DNA of 11,097 bases. It comes from Sva-07 sp035527095. Lineage in GTDB: Bacteria; Actinomycetota; Acidimicrobiia; Acidimicrobiales; Ilumatobacteraceae. Positions 1 to 8,304 of this stretch are shown here, in pieces. Made by a program: the position numbers and the translations under genes. Each line of letters opens with the position of its first letter. Positions within the stretch are counted from its first letter, which is position 1. The DNA is taken from assembly GCA_035527095.1 (NCBI GenBank), contig DATLBC010000075.1:1-11097 (forward strand), in the 5' to 3' direction. Below the pieces are notes generated by a model. The model was not told where the DNA came from, did not search any database, and saw only the letters and a list, made by a program, of their open reading frames with translations.

Positions 1-33
1 GCTGACCAGGGAGCGGAGATCATCGGGAGTCAC
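1..33 (-). CDS. Possible 5' end of a minus-strand gene (partial, runs off the left edge)
   Basis: A GTG at 33-31 on the minus strand opens a frame reading M-T-P-D-D-L-R-S-L-V-S to the window edge. A TANNNT box (TACTGT, minus strand, 50-45) lies 11 nt upstream of it, an arrangement similar to other starts in this window. Eleven residues are too few to name a product. The main alternative is a plus-strand gene tail ending at the TAG at 49-51 (frame 1), which is also open to the left edge. The minus-strand call is slightly preferred because of the promoter-like box. Low confidence. Confidence 0.28.
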   Translation of the reverse strand, partial: MTPDDLRSLVS

Positions 34-104
34 GGTGCCACTGGACAGTAGCGGTCGTTCGGCTCGCCATCGTCATGGCATGCTCGCCCGATGAGGGTCG
101 CACG

Positions 105-1000
105 ATGACCGTCCCGTTCGTCCGCACTCCCGACCACCGATTCGCCAACCTGCCCGGCTTCCCCTACGTGCCGAAGCATGTCGAGGTCGACGGGCTCCGG
201 ATGGCCTATGTCGAGGAGGGGTCCGGTGAGGCCGGCACGTTCCTGCTGCTGCATGGCGAGCCGACCTGGGGTACCTGTACCGACGAATGATCCCGCCGCT
301 CGTCGACGCCGGTTACCGGGTCATCGCGCCCGACCTGATCGGGTTCGGTCGCTCCGACAAGCCGACCGATCGCGCGATGTACACCTATGCCAATCACCTC
401 GGCTGGCTGACGGAGTTCGTCGGCGGCCTCGACCGCCCGATCGGCGGCTTCCACGTCTTCGTTCAGGATTGGGGCGGCCTGCTCGGGCTGCGAATGATCG
501 CCGAGAACCCGTCGTGGTTCGATCGCGTCGTGATCGGCAACACGGCCCTGCCGGCCGGCGAGCCGATGGGCGATGGCTTCATGATGTGGCAGCAGATGTC
601 GCAGGCGATGGATCCCATGGACTGCGGTGCGCTGCTCGGCCGCGCCTGCATCGCACGTGATCTCACCGACGAAGAGATGGCCGCGTACGGTGCACCGTTT
701 CCCGACGAGTCGTACCTGGCAGGCGCTCGCGAGTTCCCGTTGTTGGTGCCGACGTCGCCCGACGACCCGGCGGTCCCGGCCAACCAGGCCGCATGGTCGG
801 TGTGGGAGGAGTGGAGCACGCCCGTGCTCACGCTGTGGACGCCGGGCGACATCGTCCTCGGTCATCTCCAGAGCACATTTGTCGACCGCATCCCGGGCGC
901 CGCCGGCCAGCCGCACCAGACGTTCGAGCCCGGTGGCCACTTCCTCCAGGACGACCGCGGCGAGGATGTCGCTGCGGCCATCGTCGCCTGGCTGGCCTGA
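105..1000 (+). pseudogene. Haloalkane dehalogenase (alpha/beta hydrolase, DhlA-like), split by a one-base frameshift
   Basis: Haloalkane dehalogenases hydrolyse carbon-halogen bonds to give an alcohol and halide. Frame 3 from the ATG at 105 (GAGGG ribosome binding site at 93-97) carries the oxyanion-hole motif HGEPTW (residues 50-55) and then hits TGA at 288-290. The protein continues in frame 2 with YLYRRMIPPLV and a typical APDLIGFGRSDKP segment, ending at 998-1000. Restoring one base at about 270-271 gives 298 residues, the usual family length. The triad is intact: nucleophile D122 in VQDWGG, acid D249 in TPGDIVLG and H279 in GGHFLQDD. W123 and a cap Trp near 162 are candidate halide-binding residues. 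HGEPTW plus VQDWGG favours the DhlA-type subfamily over epoxide hydrolases, although substrate cannot be read from sequence. The lesion lies in a G run, so it may be a sequencing error rather than true decay. The gene converges on the M14 peptidase with a 5-bp gap. Confidence 0.85.
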
Positions 1001-1005
1001 TGTAA

Positions 1006-1902
1006 TCAGCCTTCGACGGCGACGGTGCGCACGGCGTCGGCGTGGGTGATCGCTTCCAGCGGCGACAGCGTCGGGCCGAGTTCGACGATGAACGCCACGC
1101 CGTCGTCGGGACGGAATTCGTTTCGGGCCCATGTGGCCGCAATGCCGGTGTAGGTGCCACCGGTGATCTGGCCCATCGGCAGGCCGGTCAGTTGCGCGTA
1201 CCGTTCGCGCACGCGGCCCTCGCGACCCTCGGAGGGGTTCACCACGAACAGGTCCTGGTGATACCAGACCGTGATGTCCGGACGCAGCTGGCCCATGAAG
1301 TTGACCACCGCCTGAGTTTCGGGCTCGCTCGCTGGCCCGGTGCCAGCGTATTGCGAATCGCCCGGCACGCCGATCGGCCCCCACTTGTACGGGAAGTTGC
1401 GGTTCAGGTCGACGCCGTTGTCGTTCGAGCGGGTCTGATTGGCCTGCCCGTCGGGGTTCATCGACTCGACGATCCACAGCTCGACGCCCTCGGGGACGGG
1501 CTCCGAACGCAATTCGTCGATGACGGCGACACCGTCGTCCTCGTCACCATGGATCACGCCGATCACGAGCACCCGACGTCCACCGACGGTGCCGAACCGC
1601 TCGGCGACGATCGGTCGGCCGCCAGCCGAGAACCCGAGGCCGACCCGATCGGCATCGAGGTCGAGAATCCCGGTCGTCGCTGGGATCGCGAGTGTCGTCG
1701 TGGTGCTCGTCGTGGTGGTGCTGGTCGTGGAACTCGTGGTAGTGCTGGTGGTGGTGCTGGGGCTCGTGGTGCTCGCCGCGACTGAGGTGGAGGTCGTTGT
1801 CGCGGCGACGACCGACGTTGCGACATCGGACGTCGAGGAATCCGATCCGCATGCCGCGGCAGCGATTGCCAGGGCCACGGCGAGCACCGTCGTGCGTTTC
1901 AC
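1006..1902 (-). CDS. Lipoprotein zinc carboxypeptidase, peptidase family M14
   Basis: Predicted exported, lipid-anchored metallopeptidase of 298 residues. The GTG start at 1902 is chosen because it gives K-R, a hydrophobic stretch and a lipobox-like AAAC with C18; the longer open frame upstream has no signal peptide. Residues 35-70 are almost pure Thr/Ser, a flexible tether. The catalytic domain follows, with zinc ligands H118 and E121 (HGDE), R158, N167/R168 in DLNRNF, the third zinc ligand H215 in WYHQD, and catalytic E274 in FIVELG. These match the carboxypeptidase A pattern H69/E72/R127/N144-R145/H196/E270, so it should be active. By analogy with MpaA-like enzymes it may trim murein peptides or other peptides outside the membrane; the substrate is inference. 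The start lies 7 nt after a TACGGT box, suggesting a leaderless mRNA. It is divergent from the cytochrome gene, 42 bp away. Confidence 0.85.
   Translation of the reverse strand: MKRTTVLAVALAIAAAACGSDSSTSDVATSVVAATTTSTSVAASTTSPSTTTSTTTSSTTSTTTTSTTTTLAIPATTGILDLDADRVGLGFSAGGRPIVAERFGTVGGRRVLVIGVIHGDEDDGVAVIDELRSEPVPEGVELWIVESMNPDGQANQTRSNDNGVDLNRNFPYKWGPIGVPGDSQYAGTGPASEPETQAVVNFMGQLRPDITVWYHQDLFVVNPSEGREGRVRERYAQLTGLPMGQITGGTYTGIAATWARNEFRPDDGVAFIVELGPTLSPLEAITHADAVRTVAVEG
1693..1800 (-). repeat. Low-complexity Thr/Ser codon tract (protein tether)
   Basis: This is the stretch of the M14 lipoprotein gene that encodes residues 35-70, almost all Thr and Ser. On the plus strand it appears as GT/GGT-rich sequence. 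Imperfect triplet repeats like this can change length by slippage, so the tether may vary between strains. Confidence 0.8.
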
Positions 1903-1909
1903 CGAATCG

Positions 1910-1915
1910 ACCGTA
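1910..1915 (-). promoter_or_regulatory. Probable -10 box (TACGGT) for the M14 lipoprotein gene
   Basis: On the minus strand TACGGT matches the actinobacterial TANNNT -10 consensus and ends 7 nt before the GTG start codon. No Shine-Dalgarno sequence is visible in the gap. This spacing is typical of leaderless transcripts, where transcription begins at the start codon. Confidence 0.5.
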
Positions 1916-1944
1916 CTGGACCGTCGCGGTGCCACACTGGCGCC

Positions 1945-2316
1945 ATGAGCGATGTCGGCGGTCGACTTCTCCTCGGCGTGACGATCACGATCGTGTCGGC
2001 GTCGATCGTTGCGTCGTGCGGGGCCGACGCACCACGCACCACGCTCGAGCGCGGTGAGGTGATCTACGGGGCCAATTGCGCGCAATGTCATGGCGGAGAC
2101 CTGGCGGGAACCGATCGGGGGCCGTCGTTGCTCGAACCGATCTACGGCCCGGACCAACTGTCCGACGATCAGTTCGCGGACTCGATCCGAAACGGGGTCG
2201 ACGAGGAGCGGTGGGAGTTCGGCCCGATGCCGGCGAACGGAGCGATCACCGACGAGCAGATCGAGGCGATCCTCACCTTCGTCCGAGCGGAACAGGCGGG
2301 CGACCGGGCCGGCTGA
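1945..2316 (+). CDS. Small lipoprotein c-type cytochrome (mono-haem)
   Basis: A 123-residue exported electron carrier. The N-terminus has a hydrophobic segment (residues 8-24) ending in lipobox VASC with C25, so the mature protein should be lipid-anchored outside the membrane. The haem motif CAQCH is at residues 45-49. The likely distal ligand is M95 in GPMPANG, and a final helix (ITDEQIEAILTFVR) closes a standard class I cytochrome c fold, close to the cytochrome_CBB3/cytochrome C6-like Pfam groups. The partner oxidase or dehydrogenase is not in the window. The ATG at 1945 has no clear Shine-Dalgarno and only a weak -10-like element upstream, so expression signals are uncertain. It is divergent from the M14 lipoprotein gene and its stop lies 6 bp from the convergent DUF2237 gene. 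The haem motif makes the family call secure; the physiological role is unknown. Confidence 0.88.
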   Translation: MSDVGGRLLLGVTITIVSASIVASCGADAPRTTLERGEVIYGANCAQCHGGDLAGTDRGPSLLEPIYGPDQLSDDQFADSIRNGVDEERWEFGPMPANGAITDEQIEAILTFVRAEQAGDRAG

Positions 2317-2322
2317 GAGGGT

Positions 2323-2697
2323 TCAGCCGACCGCGTGAGCGCGGAGATCGGCGAGGTCGACGTACTCGAGCGTCGACATGTGGGTCGACTCGAGGATGAC
2401 TCCGCAGGCGTGACCGGCGTCGAGCGCCTCCTTCCATCGTGGCGCACACACGCACCACTGGTCGCCTGCGGACAGTCCGGCGAAGCCGTACTGGGGCATC
2501 GGCGTGGAGAGGTCGTTGCCCTGCGACTTCGAGTATTCGAGGAAGTCATCGGTCAGGCGACAGCACACCGTGTGCATGCCGGGGTCGTCGCCTCGGTGCT
2601 CGCAACATCCCGTTCGGTGGTAGCCGGTCATCGGGTCGTACGAGCAGGGCTGTAGGTCGGTGCCGAGCACGTTGCGTTGCGACGGTGAATCAGACAT
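2323..2697 (-). CDS. DUF2237 family protein, Cys-rich, function unknown
   Basis: A 124-residue soluble protein that I recognise as DUF2237 (COG3651). Its hallmarks are NVLGTDLQPCSYDPMTG (residues 9-25), the GCC pair (C31, C32), HTVCC (C45, C46), GNDLST (60-65), WCVCAPRWKEA (81-91, with C82 and C84) and the ending LEYVDLADLRAHA. Conserved cysteines suggest metal binding or redox chemistry, but the family has no established activity. There is no signal peptide, so it is probably cytoplasmic. Its ATG lies inside the 3' end of the VIT-type transporter gene (8-bp overlap) and no strong ribosome binding site is seen, so translation is probably coupled to the transporter. Full length for the family. 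Confidence 0.85.
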   Translation of the reverse strand: MSDSPSQRNVLGTDLQPCSYDPMTGYHRTGCCEHRGDDPGMHTVCCRLTDDFLEYSKSQGNDLSTPMPQYGFAGLSAGDQWCVCAPRWKEALDAGHACGVILESTHMSTLEYVDLADLRAHAVG

Positions 2698-3430
2698 TCA
2701 CGCCAACCAGTTCGCCGATGCTGTAGGTCACCGCGCACGCCACCAACACGATCGCCACCTGCCGAGCGATCGACTTCGGGATCGAGCGTTCGGCGAATCG
2801 CCCGATCGCTGCGCCGACGAACGCTGCGGCGACCACGCCGATCGCCACAGAGATCGCTGCCGGAGCGAACCCGGTTGCGCCCGTGAACCATGGGATCACC
2901 GGCAGCATCGCCCCGAACAGGAAACACACGAGCGAGATGGCCGCAGCGTTGAATGCCGACGGCAGGTCGTGGGGATCGACGCCGAGCTCTTCGCGAGTGT
3001 GTACTCGCAAAGCGACCTCGGGCGACGCCATCACGTCCTCGGCGGCGGCTCGCGCCGTCTCTGGGGAGATTCCGTGATCCTCGTACATTGCAGCGAGCTC
3101 GGCTGTCTCGGCGACGGTGTTGCGGGCCAGCTCGCGTCGTTCGACCGCCACCTCGCGCTCGACGAGCTCGTTCTGTGCCGACACGCTGATCCATTCACCG
3201 GCTGCCATCGAGATTCCACCGGCGATCGCTCCGGCGAGACCGGCGAGGCGCACGATCGACGAGTCGGCCCCCGAGCCGGCGAAACCGAGGATCAGTGACA
3301 CGTTCGACACCAGGCCGTCGTTGATCCCGAACACCGCTGCTCGAGCGAGCCCTCCCGACACCGGCCGGTGGCCGCCGTGCAGCTCTGGACGGTCAAGATC
3401 GCGCGGGGAGAGATCGGGTCGCGGCATCAC
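2690..3430 (-). CDS. VIT1/CCC1 family Fe2+/Mn2+ transporter
   Basis: Integral membrane protein of 246 residues (245 from the alternative ATG at 3427) expected to move ferrous iron and/or manganese out of the cytoplasm. TM1 (about 30-52) contains the family signature FGINDGLVSN. TM2 (about 61-81) ends in GEWISVSAQNE, whose acidic and polar residues line the metal path. A long cytosolic helical segment (about 84-155) follows, with MYEDHGISPETA and several Glu residues resembling the metal-binding hairpin of plant VIT1. TM3 (159-178), TM4 (188-208) and TM5 (222-243) complete the five-helix fold. A TAGCGT box lies 5 nt upstream of the GTG and 8 nt upstream of the ATG, so either codon could start a leaderless mRNA. 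It is first in a two-gene operon with DUF2237 and divergent from gdh. Family call strong; metal preference inferred. Confidence 0.88.
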   Translation of the reverse strand: MMPRPDLSPRDLDRPELHGGHRPVSGGLARAAVFGINDGLVSNVSLILGFAGSGADSSIVRLAGLAGAIAGGISMAAGEWISVSAQNELVEREVAVERRELARNTVAETAELAAMYEDHGISPETARAAAEDVMASPEVALRVHTREELGVDPHDLPSAFNAAAISLVCFLFGAMLPVIPWFTGATGFAPAAISVAIGVVAAAFVGAAIGRFAERSIPKSIARQVAIVLVACAVTYSIGELVGVNV

Positions 3431-3435
3431 GGTGA

Positions 3436-3441
3436 ACGCTA
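3436..3441 (-). promoter_or_regulatory. Probable -10 box (TAGCGT) for the VIT transporter operon
   Basis: The minus-strand hexamer TAGCGT fits TANNNT and sits 5 nt before GTG 3430 and 8 nt before ATG 3427. No Shine-Dalgarno sequence lies between, which again fits a leaderless transcript. The same hexamer occurs upstream of gltX. Confidence 0.45.
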
Positions 3442-3498
3442 GCCGTGCTTGCCGGCCGCGCGCCCAGACCTGTCCGAGCCCGGAAGCATCGTTGCGGC

Positions 3499-3504
3499 TA
3501 CGTT
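3499..3504 (+). promoter_or_regulatory. Probable -10 box (TACGTT) for gdh
   Basis: TACGTT fits TANNNT. Transcription starting about 7 nt downstream would give a leader of roughly 27 nt containing the GAGGA ribosome binding site at 3529-3533. No convincing -35 element is visible. It shares the intergenic region with the oppositely oriented VIT promoter. Confidence 0.35.
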
Positions 3505-3537
3505 GAGTGTTCGTCGTTCGACTCCAGCGAGGACACC

Positions 3538-6500
3538 ATGAGCGCTCACAATGACGTGGCAGCCATCATCGACAGTCTGCGCGAGATTGCCGGTGCTCGT
3601 CGACCGTCCGATCAGTTGCTCCAGACGTTCCTTGGCGTCTACTACCGGGACATACCGAGCGATGACGCCGACGCGCGACGACTGAATGCGGCCTATGCGG
3701 CAGCGGTTGCCCACCTGCAGCTCGGTCGGGTGCGCCGAGTCGGAGAAACGTTGGTCGAGGTCTTGTCGCCAGATCTCGAGCGCGACGGCTGGGAGACCGA
3801 ACGGACGATCTTGATGTTCGTGACCGACGATGTGCCGTTCCTCGTCGACAGCGTGCGAATGGTGCTCGATCGCCACGAGCTCGGCATTCACCTGCTCATC
3901 CACCCGATGCTCTCGGTGCGCCGCAACGATCGCCACGAACTCATCGACGTCGACGACCCGGACGGTCGAATCGAGGCATGGACGCTGATCGAACTCGACC
4001 GGTGTCCGACCAGTGCTCGTGAGCAGCTCGAGGGAGACGTTCGTCGGGCCATCGACGACGTGCAGTCGGTGGTGCGTGACTTCGCGTCGATGCAGGAACG
4101 ACTTCTTGACGTGGCGGGCGACGACGCGCTGATGCGGTGGCTGGCGGACACGAACTTCGTCTTTCTCGGCTCGGCGATCTACGAACGGTCGTTGGACGGC
4201 CTCCACCTCGATGCGACGAGCCTCCTCGGTCAGTACCGGTCGAGGCGGCTCGATCCCGAGCCCATCGATCCGCCGTCGAGAGAGGGCGACGCCCAGATCG
4301 TGATCGCTCGCACCGACGCGGTCGCCACCGTGCACCGCCCAGCGCGAATGACCTCGATTGCGGTGCGCGTCCCAACGACCGATCGAGAGGTCAGGTTCGT
4401 GGGCTTGCTCGGGAGTGCGGCGTATCGCCAGAGCGTGTTTGCGATACCCGGAATCGGCGACCGGGCCGACGAGGTGGTCGCTCGTGCTGGCGCCACGCTC
4501 GAGAGTCACACCGGACGAGCGGTCCGCAATGTCATCGAGACCTTGCCCCGAGATGTCGTGTTCGAGTCCGGCGTCAGCGAGTTGACCGAGCTCGTCTCGG
4601 CGATCACCGGGCTGCAGGAGCGCCGCATCGTGAGGGTCTTCGACCACACCGAGCCTGTTGGGCCGTGGACCACGGTGCTCGCGTACGTTCCGCAATCGCG
4701 GTTCACCGCTGCGCTCCCGGATCTGGTCGGTGCGCTGGTGTCGGAGTACTACGGAGGTGAGGTCCGTGACCTCGAGACCCTCGTGGGTGCGAGTTCGCTC
4801 GCCCGGATCTCGATGACCGTCCGGGCAACTCCGCTCGACGACATGGCCCGACTCGTCAGCTCGATCGACGGGGTGTCGCGCACGTGGAATGAGCGGGCGA
4901 GAGACGCACTCGTCGAACTGCTCGGTGAGGTCGAGGGGCATCGGGTGTGGTCGGTGGTCGCCTCAACGGTCCCCGCCGACTATGTGGCGCGTGTGCGCCC
5001 CGAAGCGGCAGTCGGCGATCTGGTCAACGTCGAATCGATGCTGTCGGGAACGCTCGACGTCACGACGTCGTTCGGTCGTTCGATCGACGCTGCCGACGGC
5101 GAGTGGAGGTTCCGGGTGTTCCTGCGCGACCGCCCGACCACCATTGCCGAGTTGGTGCCGATACTGGAGCACTTGGGGTTGTCGCCGCTCGATGAACATC
5201 CCTCGGTCTTCGTGGGCGAGTCGGCGACGGTGCATCTCGACGACATCGGTGTTCGAATGGCGGCGCACGCGATCACCGACACCTGCCACGCCGAGGTCCA
5301 GCGGGCATTCGTCGATCTCATGACCGGAGCGATCGAACTCGACGGGCTCAACCGGCTGGTGCTGTCGGCAGGACTCGACCGTCGCCAGATCGCCGTGCTT
5401 CGCCTGTACAACCGGTACCTTCGCCAGGCCTCGTTTCCGTTCAGTGCGAACTACGTCGAGCAGGCGATCGTTCGGCATCCCGGCATCGCTCGCAAGCTCG
5501 TCGAGCTGTTCGACATCCGGTTCGACCCGGCGCCGGCCGATCTCGACACCGCCGGAGACCGGTCGGCAGCGATCGAGCGTTGCCGCGGCGAACTGCATGA
5601 GCTGCTCGATGACGTGCCGTCACTCGATGACGATCGGATCTGCCGGGCGTTCCTGACCCTGATCGACGCCACCGACCGCACCAATGCGTTCCGCGGTCGG
5701 GACGAGATCTCGGTCAAGTTCCGCCCTCACGCCGTCGGATTTCTCCCCGAGCCTCGGCCCGAGTTCGAGATCTTCGTGTGCTCGCCATTCGTCGAGGGGG
5801 TCCACCTTCGCGGGGGTCGCATCGCTCGTGGTGGCCTGCGATGGAGCGACCGGCCCGAAGACTTCCGAACCGAGGTGCTCGGCCTGGTCAAGGCGCAGAT
5901 GGTCAAGAACGCCGTCATCGTGCCCACCGGAGCAAAGGGCGGCTTCGTGATCAAGTCGTCGTCGGCCGACCCTGCAGATCGAGATGCGGCGCGAGCCGAG
6001 GGCATCGACAGGTATCGCCGATTCGTGCGCGGCCTGCTCGACGTGACCGACAACGTCGTCGGAGATCGCATCGTGCACCCGCCCGACGTGGTGATCCACG
6101 ATGGCGACGATCCGTACCTCGTGGTGGCCGCGGACAAGGGCACCGCGACGTTCAGCGACATCGCCAACGAGATCGCGGCCGAGTACGACTTCTGGCTCGG
6201 CGACGCGTTCGCATCGGGGGGAAGCCACGGCTACGACCACAAGGCGATGGGGATCACGGCGCGTGGTGCCTGGGAGAGCGTGCGTCGACATGCGCGCGTG
6301 ATCGGCAAGGACGTCGACGTCGACGAACTCACTGTGGTCGGTGTCGGCGACATGTCGGGTGACGTGTTCGGAAACGGCATGCTGCTGTCACCGCATCTGA
6401 AGCTCGTGGCGGCGTTCGATCATCGCCACGTGTTCCTCGACCCCGATCCCGACCCGGCGCTCGCCGATGGCGAACGTCGACGGCTGTTCGAACTCCCGCG

Positions 6501-8244
6501 TTCGAGCTGGGCCGACTACGACAGTCGTCTGATCTCGGCGGGTGGCGGAGTGCACTCGCGGCAGCTCAAATCGATCGCGCTCACGCCGGAGGTGCGCGAG
6601 GTCCTCGGCCTCGATGCGTCGGTGGACGAACTACGTCCCGACGATCTGATCTCGGCGATCCTGCGTGCCCCCGTGGACCTGTTGTGGAACGGCGGTATCG
6701 GCACCTACGTGAAGGCGTCGAGCGAGAGTCATGCCGATGTCGGTGACCGCACCAACGATTCGCTGCGTGTCGACGGCATCGAGTTGCGCGCCCGCATCGT
6801 CGGCGAAGGCGGCAACCTCGGCCTCACGCAGCTCGCCCGAGTCGAATACGCGATCAACGGCGGCCTGATCTACACCGATGCGATCGACAACTCCGCCGGC
6901 ATCGATTGCAGCGACCACGAGGTCAACATCAAGATCTTGTTGGACCAACTCGTGCGAGACGGCGAACTGACCGTCAAGCAGCGCAATGAACTGCTCGTCG
7001 AGATGACCGACGAAGTCGGGCGGCTGGTGCTCGACGACAACCGCGCCCAGACCTTGGCGTTGATGATCGCTCGCACGCAGTCGTTGGCGATGGTCAACGT
7101 TCACGCGCGGTACCTCGACACGCTCGAAGCCGAGGGATACCTCGACCGGGATCTCGAATTCCTCCCGTCCGACAAGCAGATCGCCGAACGACAGAGCTCC
7201 GGAAGTGGTCTGCGGGCACCCGAATTCGCGGTGATGATCGCGTACACGAAAAACGCCGACGTCGCCGAGGTGCTCGACTCCGACCTCCCCGACGAGCCGG
7301 CGCTCGAACGTGATCTGCTGGAGTACTTCCCGGTCGAGATCCGCGAGCGTTTCCCTGATGCCATCCGTTCGCATCGCCTTCGCCGCGAGATCGTCGCCAC
7401 CACCATCGTCAACGACATGGTCAACCTCGCCGGGATCTCGTTCGATCATCGCATGACCGAAGATTCGGGCGCCTCGGTGTCCGACGTCGCCAGAGCGTTT
7501 CTGGCTGCCCGAGAGATCTTCGGATTCGCCGATGTCTGGCGCGAGATCGATGCCCTCGGGAGCACGATCGACCTCGACACCCAGATCGCGCTCTTCGTCA
7601 CCGCTCGCCGCATGACGGAACGTGGCGCGGTCTGGCTGTTGCGCCACCGTCGCCCCCCGCTCGACATCGCCGACGCCGTCGACACGTTCTCGGCTGGGTT
7701 GGCGTTTCTGGCCGAGTCGCTCGACGGTGTGGTCAGTGGGCGGGTGTCCACCGATGTCGCCGACGTCTGCGAGGAACGCGTCGCTGCGGGTGTCCCGATC
7801 GACCTCGCTGAGCGTTCGGCACGATGGCCGTGGCTCCACACCGGGTTCGACATCGTCGAGATCGCCCACAGTGAAGCCCGAAACGTCGCCGACGCTGCCA
7901 CGGCGTACTGGGCCACCTTCGATGCGTTCGAACTCGGGTGGTTGTGGGACGGCGTCGGGAACCTGTCACGGTCCGACCGTTGGCAGCAACAGGCTCGATC
8001 GGCGTTGCGCGACGACTTGATGACGGTGCTCGCCGATCTCACGCGTCAGGTGATGCGATCAGCGGACGGTTCGCCGTCGGCGTGGATCGACGCCAACGGG
8101 CGCGCGGTCGGACGTGCGTTGGCCATGCTCACCGAGATCCGGCGGGCCGAGAGCTTCGACCTGACGACGCTCTCGGTCGCGATCCGTCAGCTCCGCAACC
8201 TGACGATCACCGCAGTTGCCGATGTCGCGATCCCCGCTGGCTGA
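3538..8244 (+). CDS. gdh: NAD-specific glutamate dehydrogenase, large 180-kDa class
   Basis: Oxidative deamination of glutamate to 2-oxoglutarate and ammonium with NAD, linking amino-acid breakdown to the TCA cycle. At 1,568 residues it matches the roughly 1,600-residue bacterial class (Bac_GDH). The N-terminal half contains an ACT-like regulatory region around residues 88-135 (ILMFVTDDVPFLVDS). The catalytic core follows: RGGLRWSDRPEDFR from R764, KAQMVKNAVIVPTGAKGGF with K785, K790 and K800, the nucleotide-binding GVGDMSGDVFGNG (935-947), LWNGGIGTYVKAS from about 1049 and VGEGGNLGLTQ from about 1088. A helical C-terminal domain completes it. ATG 3538 is preferred over an in-frame ATG at 3445 because GAGGA (3529-3533) precedes it and the extra 31 codons look non-coding. 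In Mycobacterium the homologue is controlled by the FHA protein GarA; whether that applies here cannot be seen. No lesion found. Confidence 0.95.
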   Translation: MSAHNDVAAIIDSLREIAGARRPSDQLLQTFLGVYYRDIPSDDADARRLNAAYAAAVAHLQLGRVRRVGETLVEVLSPDLERDGWETERTILMFVTDDVPFLVDSVRMVLDRHELGIHLLIHPMLSVRRNDRHELIDVDDPDGRIEAWTLIELDRCPTSAREQLEGDVRRAIDDVQSVVRDFASMQERLLDVAGDDALMRWLADTNFVFLGSAIYERSLDGLHLDATSLLGQYRSRRLDPEPIDPPSREGDAQIVIARTDAVATVHRPARMTSIAVRVPTTDREVRFVGLLGSAAYRQSVFAIPGIGDRADEVVARAGATLESHTGRAVRNVIETLPRDVVFESGVSELTELVSAITGLQERRIVRVFDHTEPVGPWTTVLAYVPQSRFTAALPDLVGALVSEYYGGEVRDLETLVGASSLARISMTVRATPLDDMARLVSSIDGVSRTWNERARDALVELLGEVEGHRVWSVVASTVPADYVARVRPEAAVGDLVNVESMLSGTLDVTTSFGRSIDAADGEWRFRVFLRDRPTTIAELVPILEHLGLSPLDEHPSVFVGESATVHLDDIGVRMAAHAITDTCHAEVQRAFVDLMTGAIELDGLNRLVLSAGLDRRQIAVLRLYNRYLRQASFPFSANYVEQAIVRHPGIARKLVELFDIRFDPAPADLDTAGDRSAAIERCRGELHELLDDVPSLDDDRICRAFLTLIDATDRTNAFRGRDEISVKFRPHAVGFLPEPRPEFEIFVCSPFVEGVHLRGGRIARGGLRWSDRPEDFRTEVLGLVKAQMVKNAVIVPTGAKGGFVIKSSSADPADRDAARAEGIDRYRRFVRGLLDVTDNVVGDRIVHPPDVVIHDGDDPYLVVAADKGTATFSDIANEIAAEYDFWLGDAFASGGSHGYDHKAMGITARGAWESVRRHARVIGKDVDVDELTVVGVGDMSGDVFGNGMLLSPHLKLVAAFDHRHVFLDPDPDPALADGERRRLFELPRSSWADYDSRLISAGGGVHSRQLKSIALTPEVREVLGLDASVDELRPDDLISAILRAPVDLLWNGGIGTYVKASSESHADVGDRTNDSLRVDGIELRARIVGEGGNLGLTQLARVEYAINGGLIYTDAIDNSAGIDCSDHEVNIKILLDQLVRDGELTVKQRNELLVEMTDEVGRLVLDDNRAQTLALMIARTQSLAMVNVHARYLDTLEAEGYLDRDLEFLPSDKQIAERQSSGSGLRAPEFAVMIAYTKNADVAEVLDSDLPDEPALERDLLEYFPVEIRERFPDAIRSHRLRREIVATTIVNDMVNLAGISFDHRMTEDSGASVSDVARAFLAAREIFGFADVWREIDALGSTIDLDTQIALFVTARRMTERGAVWLLRHRRPPLDIADAVDTFSAGLAFLAESLDGVVSGRVSTDVADVCEERVAAGVPIDLAERSARWPWLHTGFDIVEIAHSEARNVADAATAYWATFDAFELGWLWDGVGNLSRSDRWQQQARSALRDDLMTVLADLTRQVMRSADGSPSAWIDANGRAVGRALAMLTEIRRAESFDLTTLSVAIRQLRNLTITAVADVAIPAG

Positions 8245-8304
8245 GGCCCCACCCACTTGCAGAGACGTTGCAGCAACCTTGCGTCGATCTTGTTGAAGTC
8301 TTGG

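Noticed and set aside
262..292. Programmed ribosomal frameshift in the dehalogenase
   Set aside because: No slippery heptamer or downstream structure of the usual kind is seen, and this family is not known to use recoding. A missing base is simpler.
206..1477. 423-codon minus-strand frame across the dehalogenase and M14 genes
   Set aside because: Its composition is that of a shadow frame, and it overlaps two genes with intact catalytic motifs in other frames.
1693..1800. CRISPR-like or minisatellite array
   Set aside because: The repetition is at the codon level (Thr/Ser codons), with no fixed repeat-spacer pattern.
1042..1948. Plus-strand frames of 247 and 169 codons opposite the M14 lipoprotein gene
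   Set aside because: They mirror the Thr/Ser tract as Val- or Gly-rich runs and show no domain. The minus-strand frame has all the M14 active-site residues.
3445..3537. 31-codon N-terminal extension of gdh from ATG 3445
   Set aside because: No ribosome binding site precedes it, it spans the divergent promoter region, and a GAGGA motif sits before ATG 3538.
3439..4941. 500-codon open frame on the minus strand inside gdh
   Set aside because: It is antisense to well-conserved glutamate dehydrogenase sequence, is rich in R, H and D with no recognisable domain, and is explained by strong third-position GC bias.
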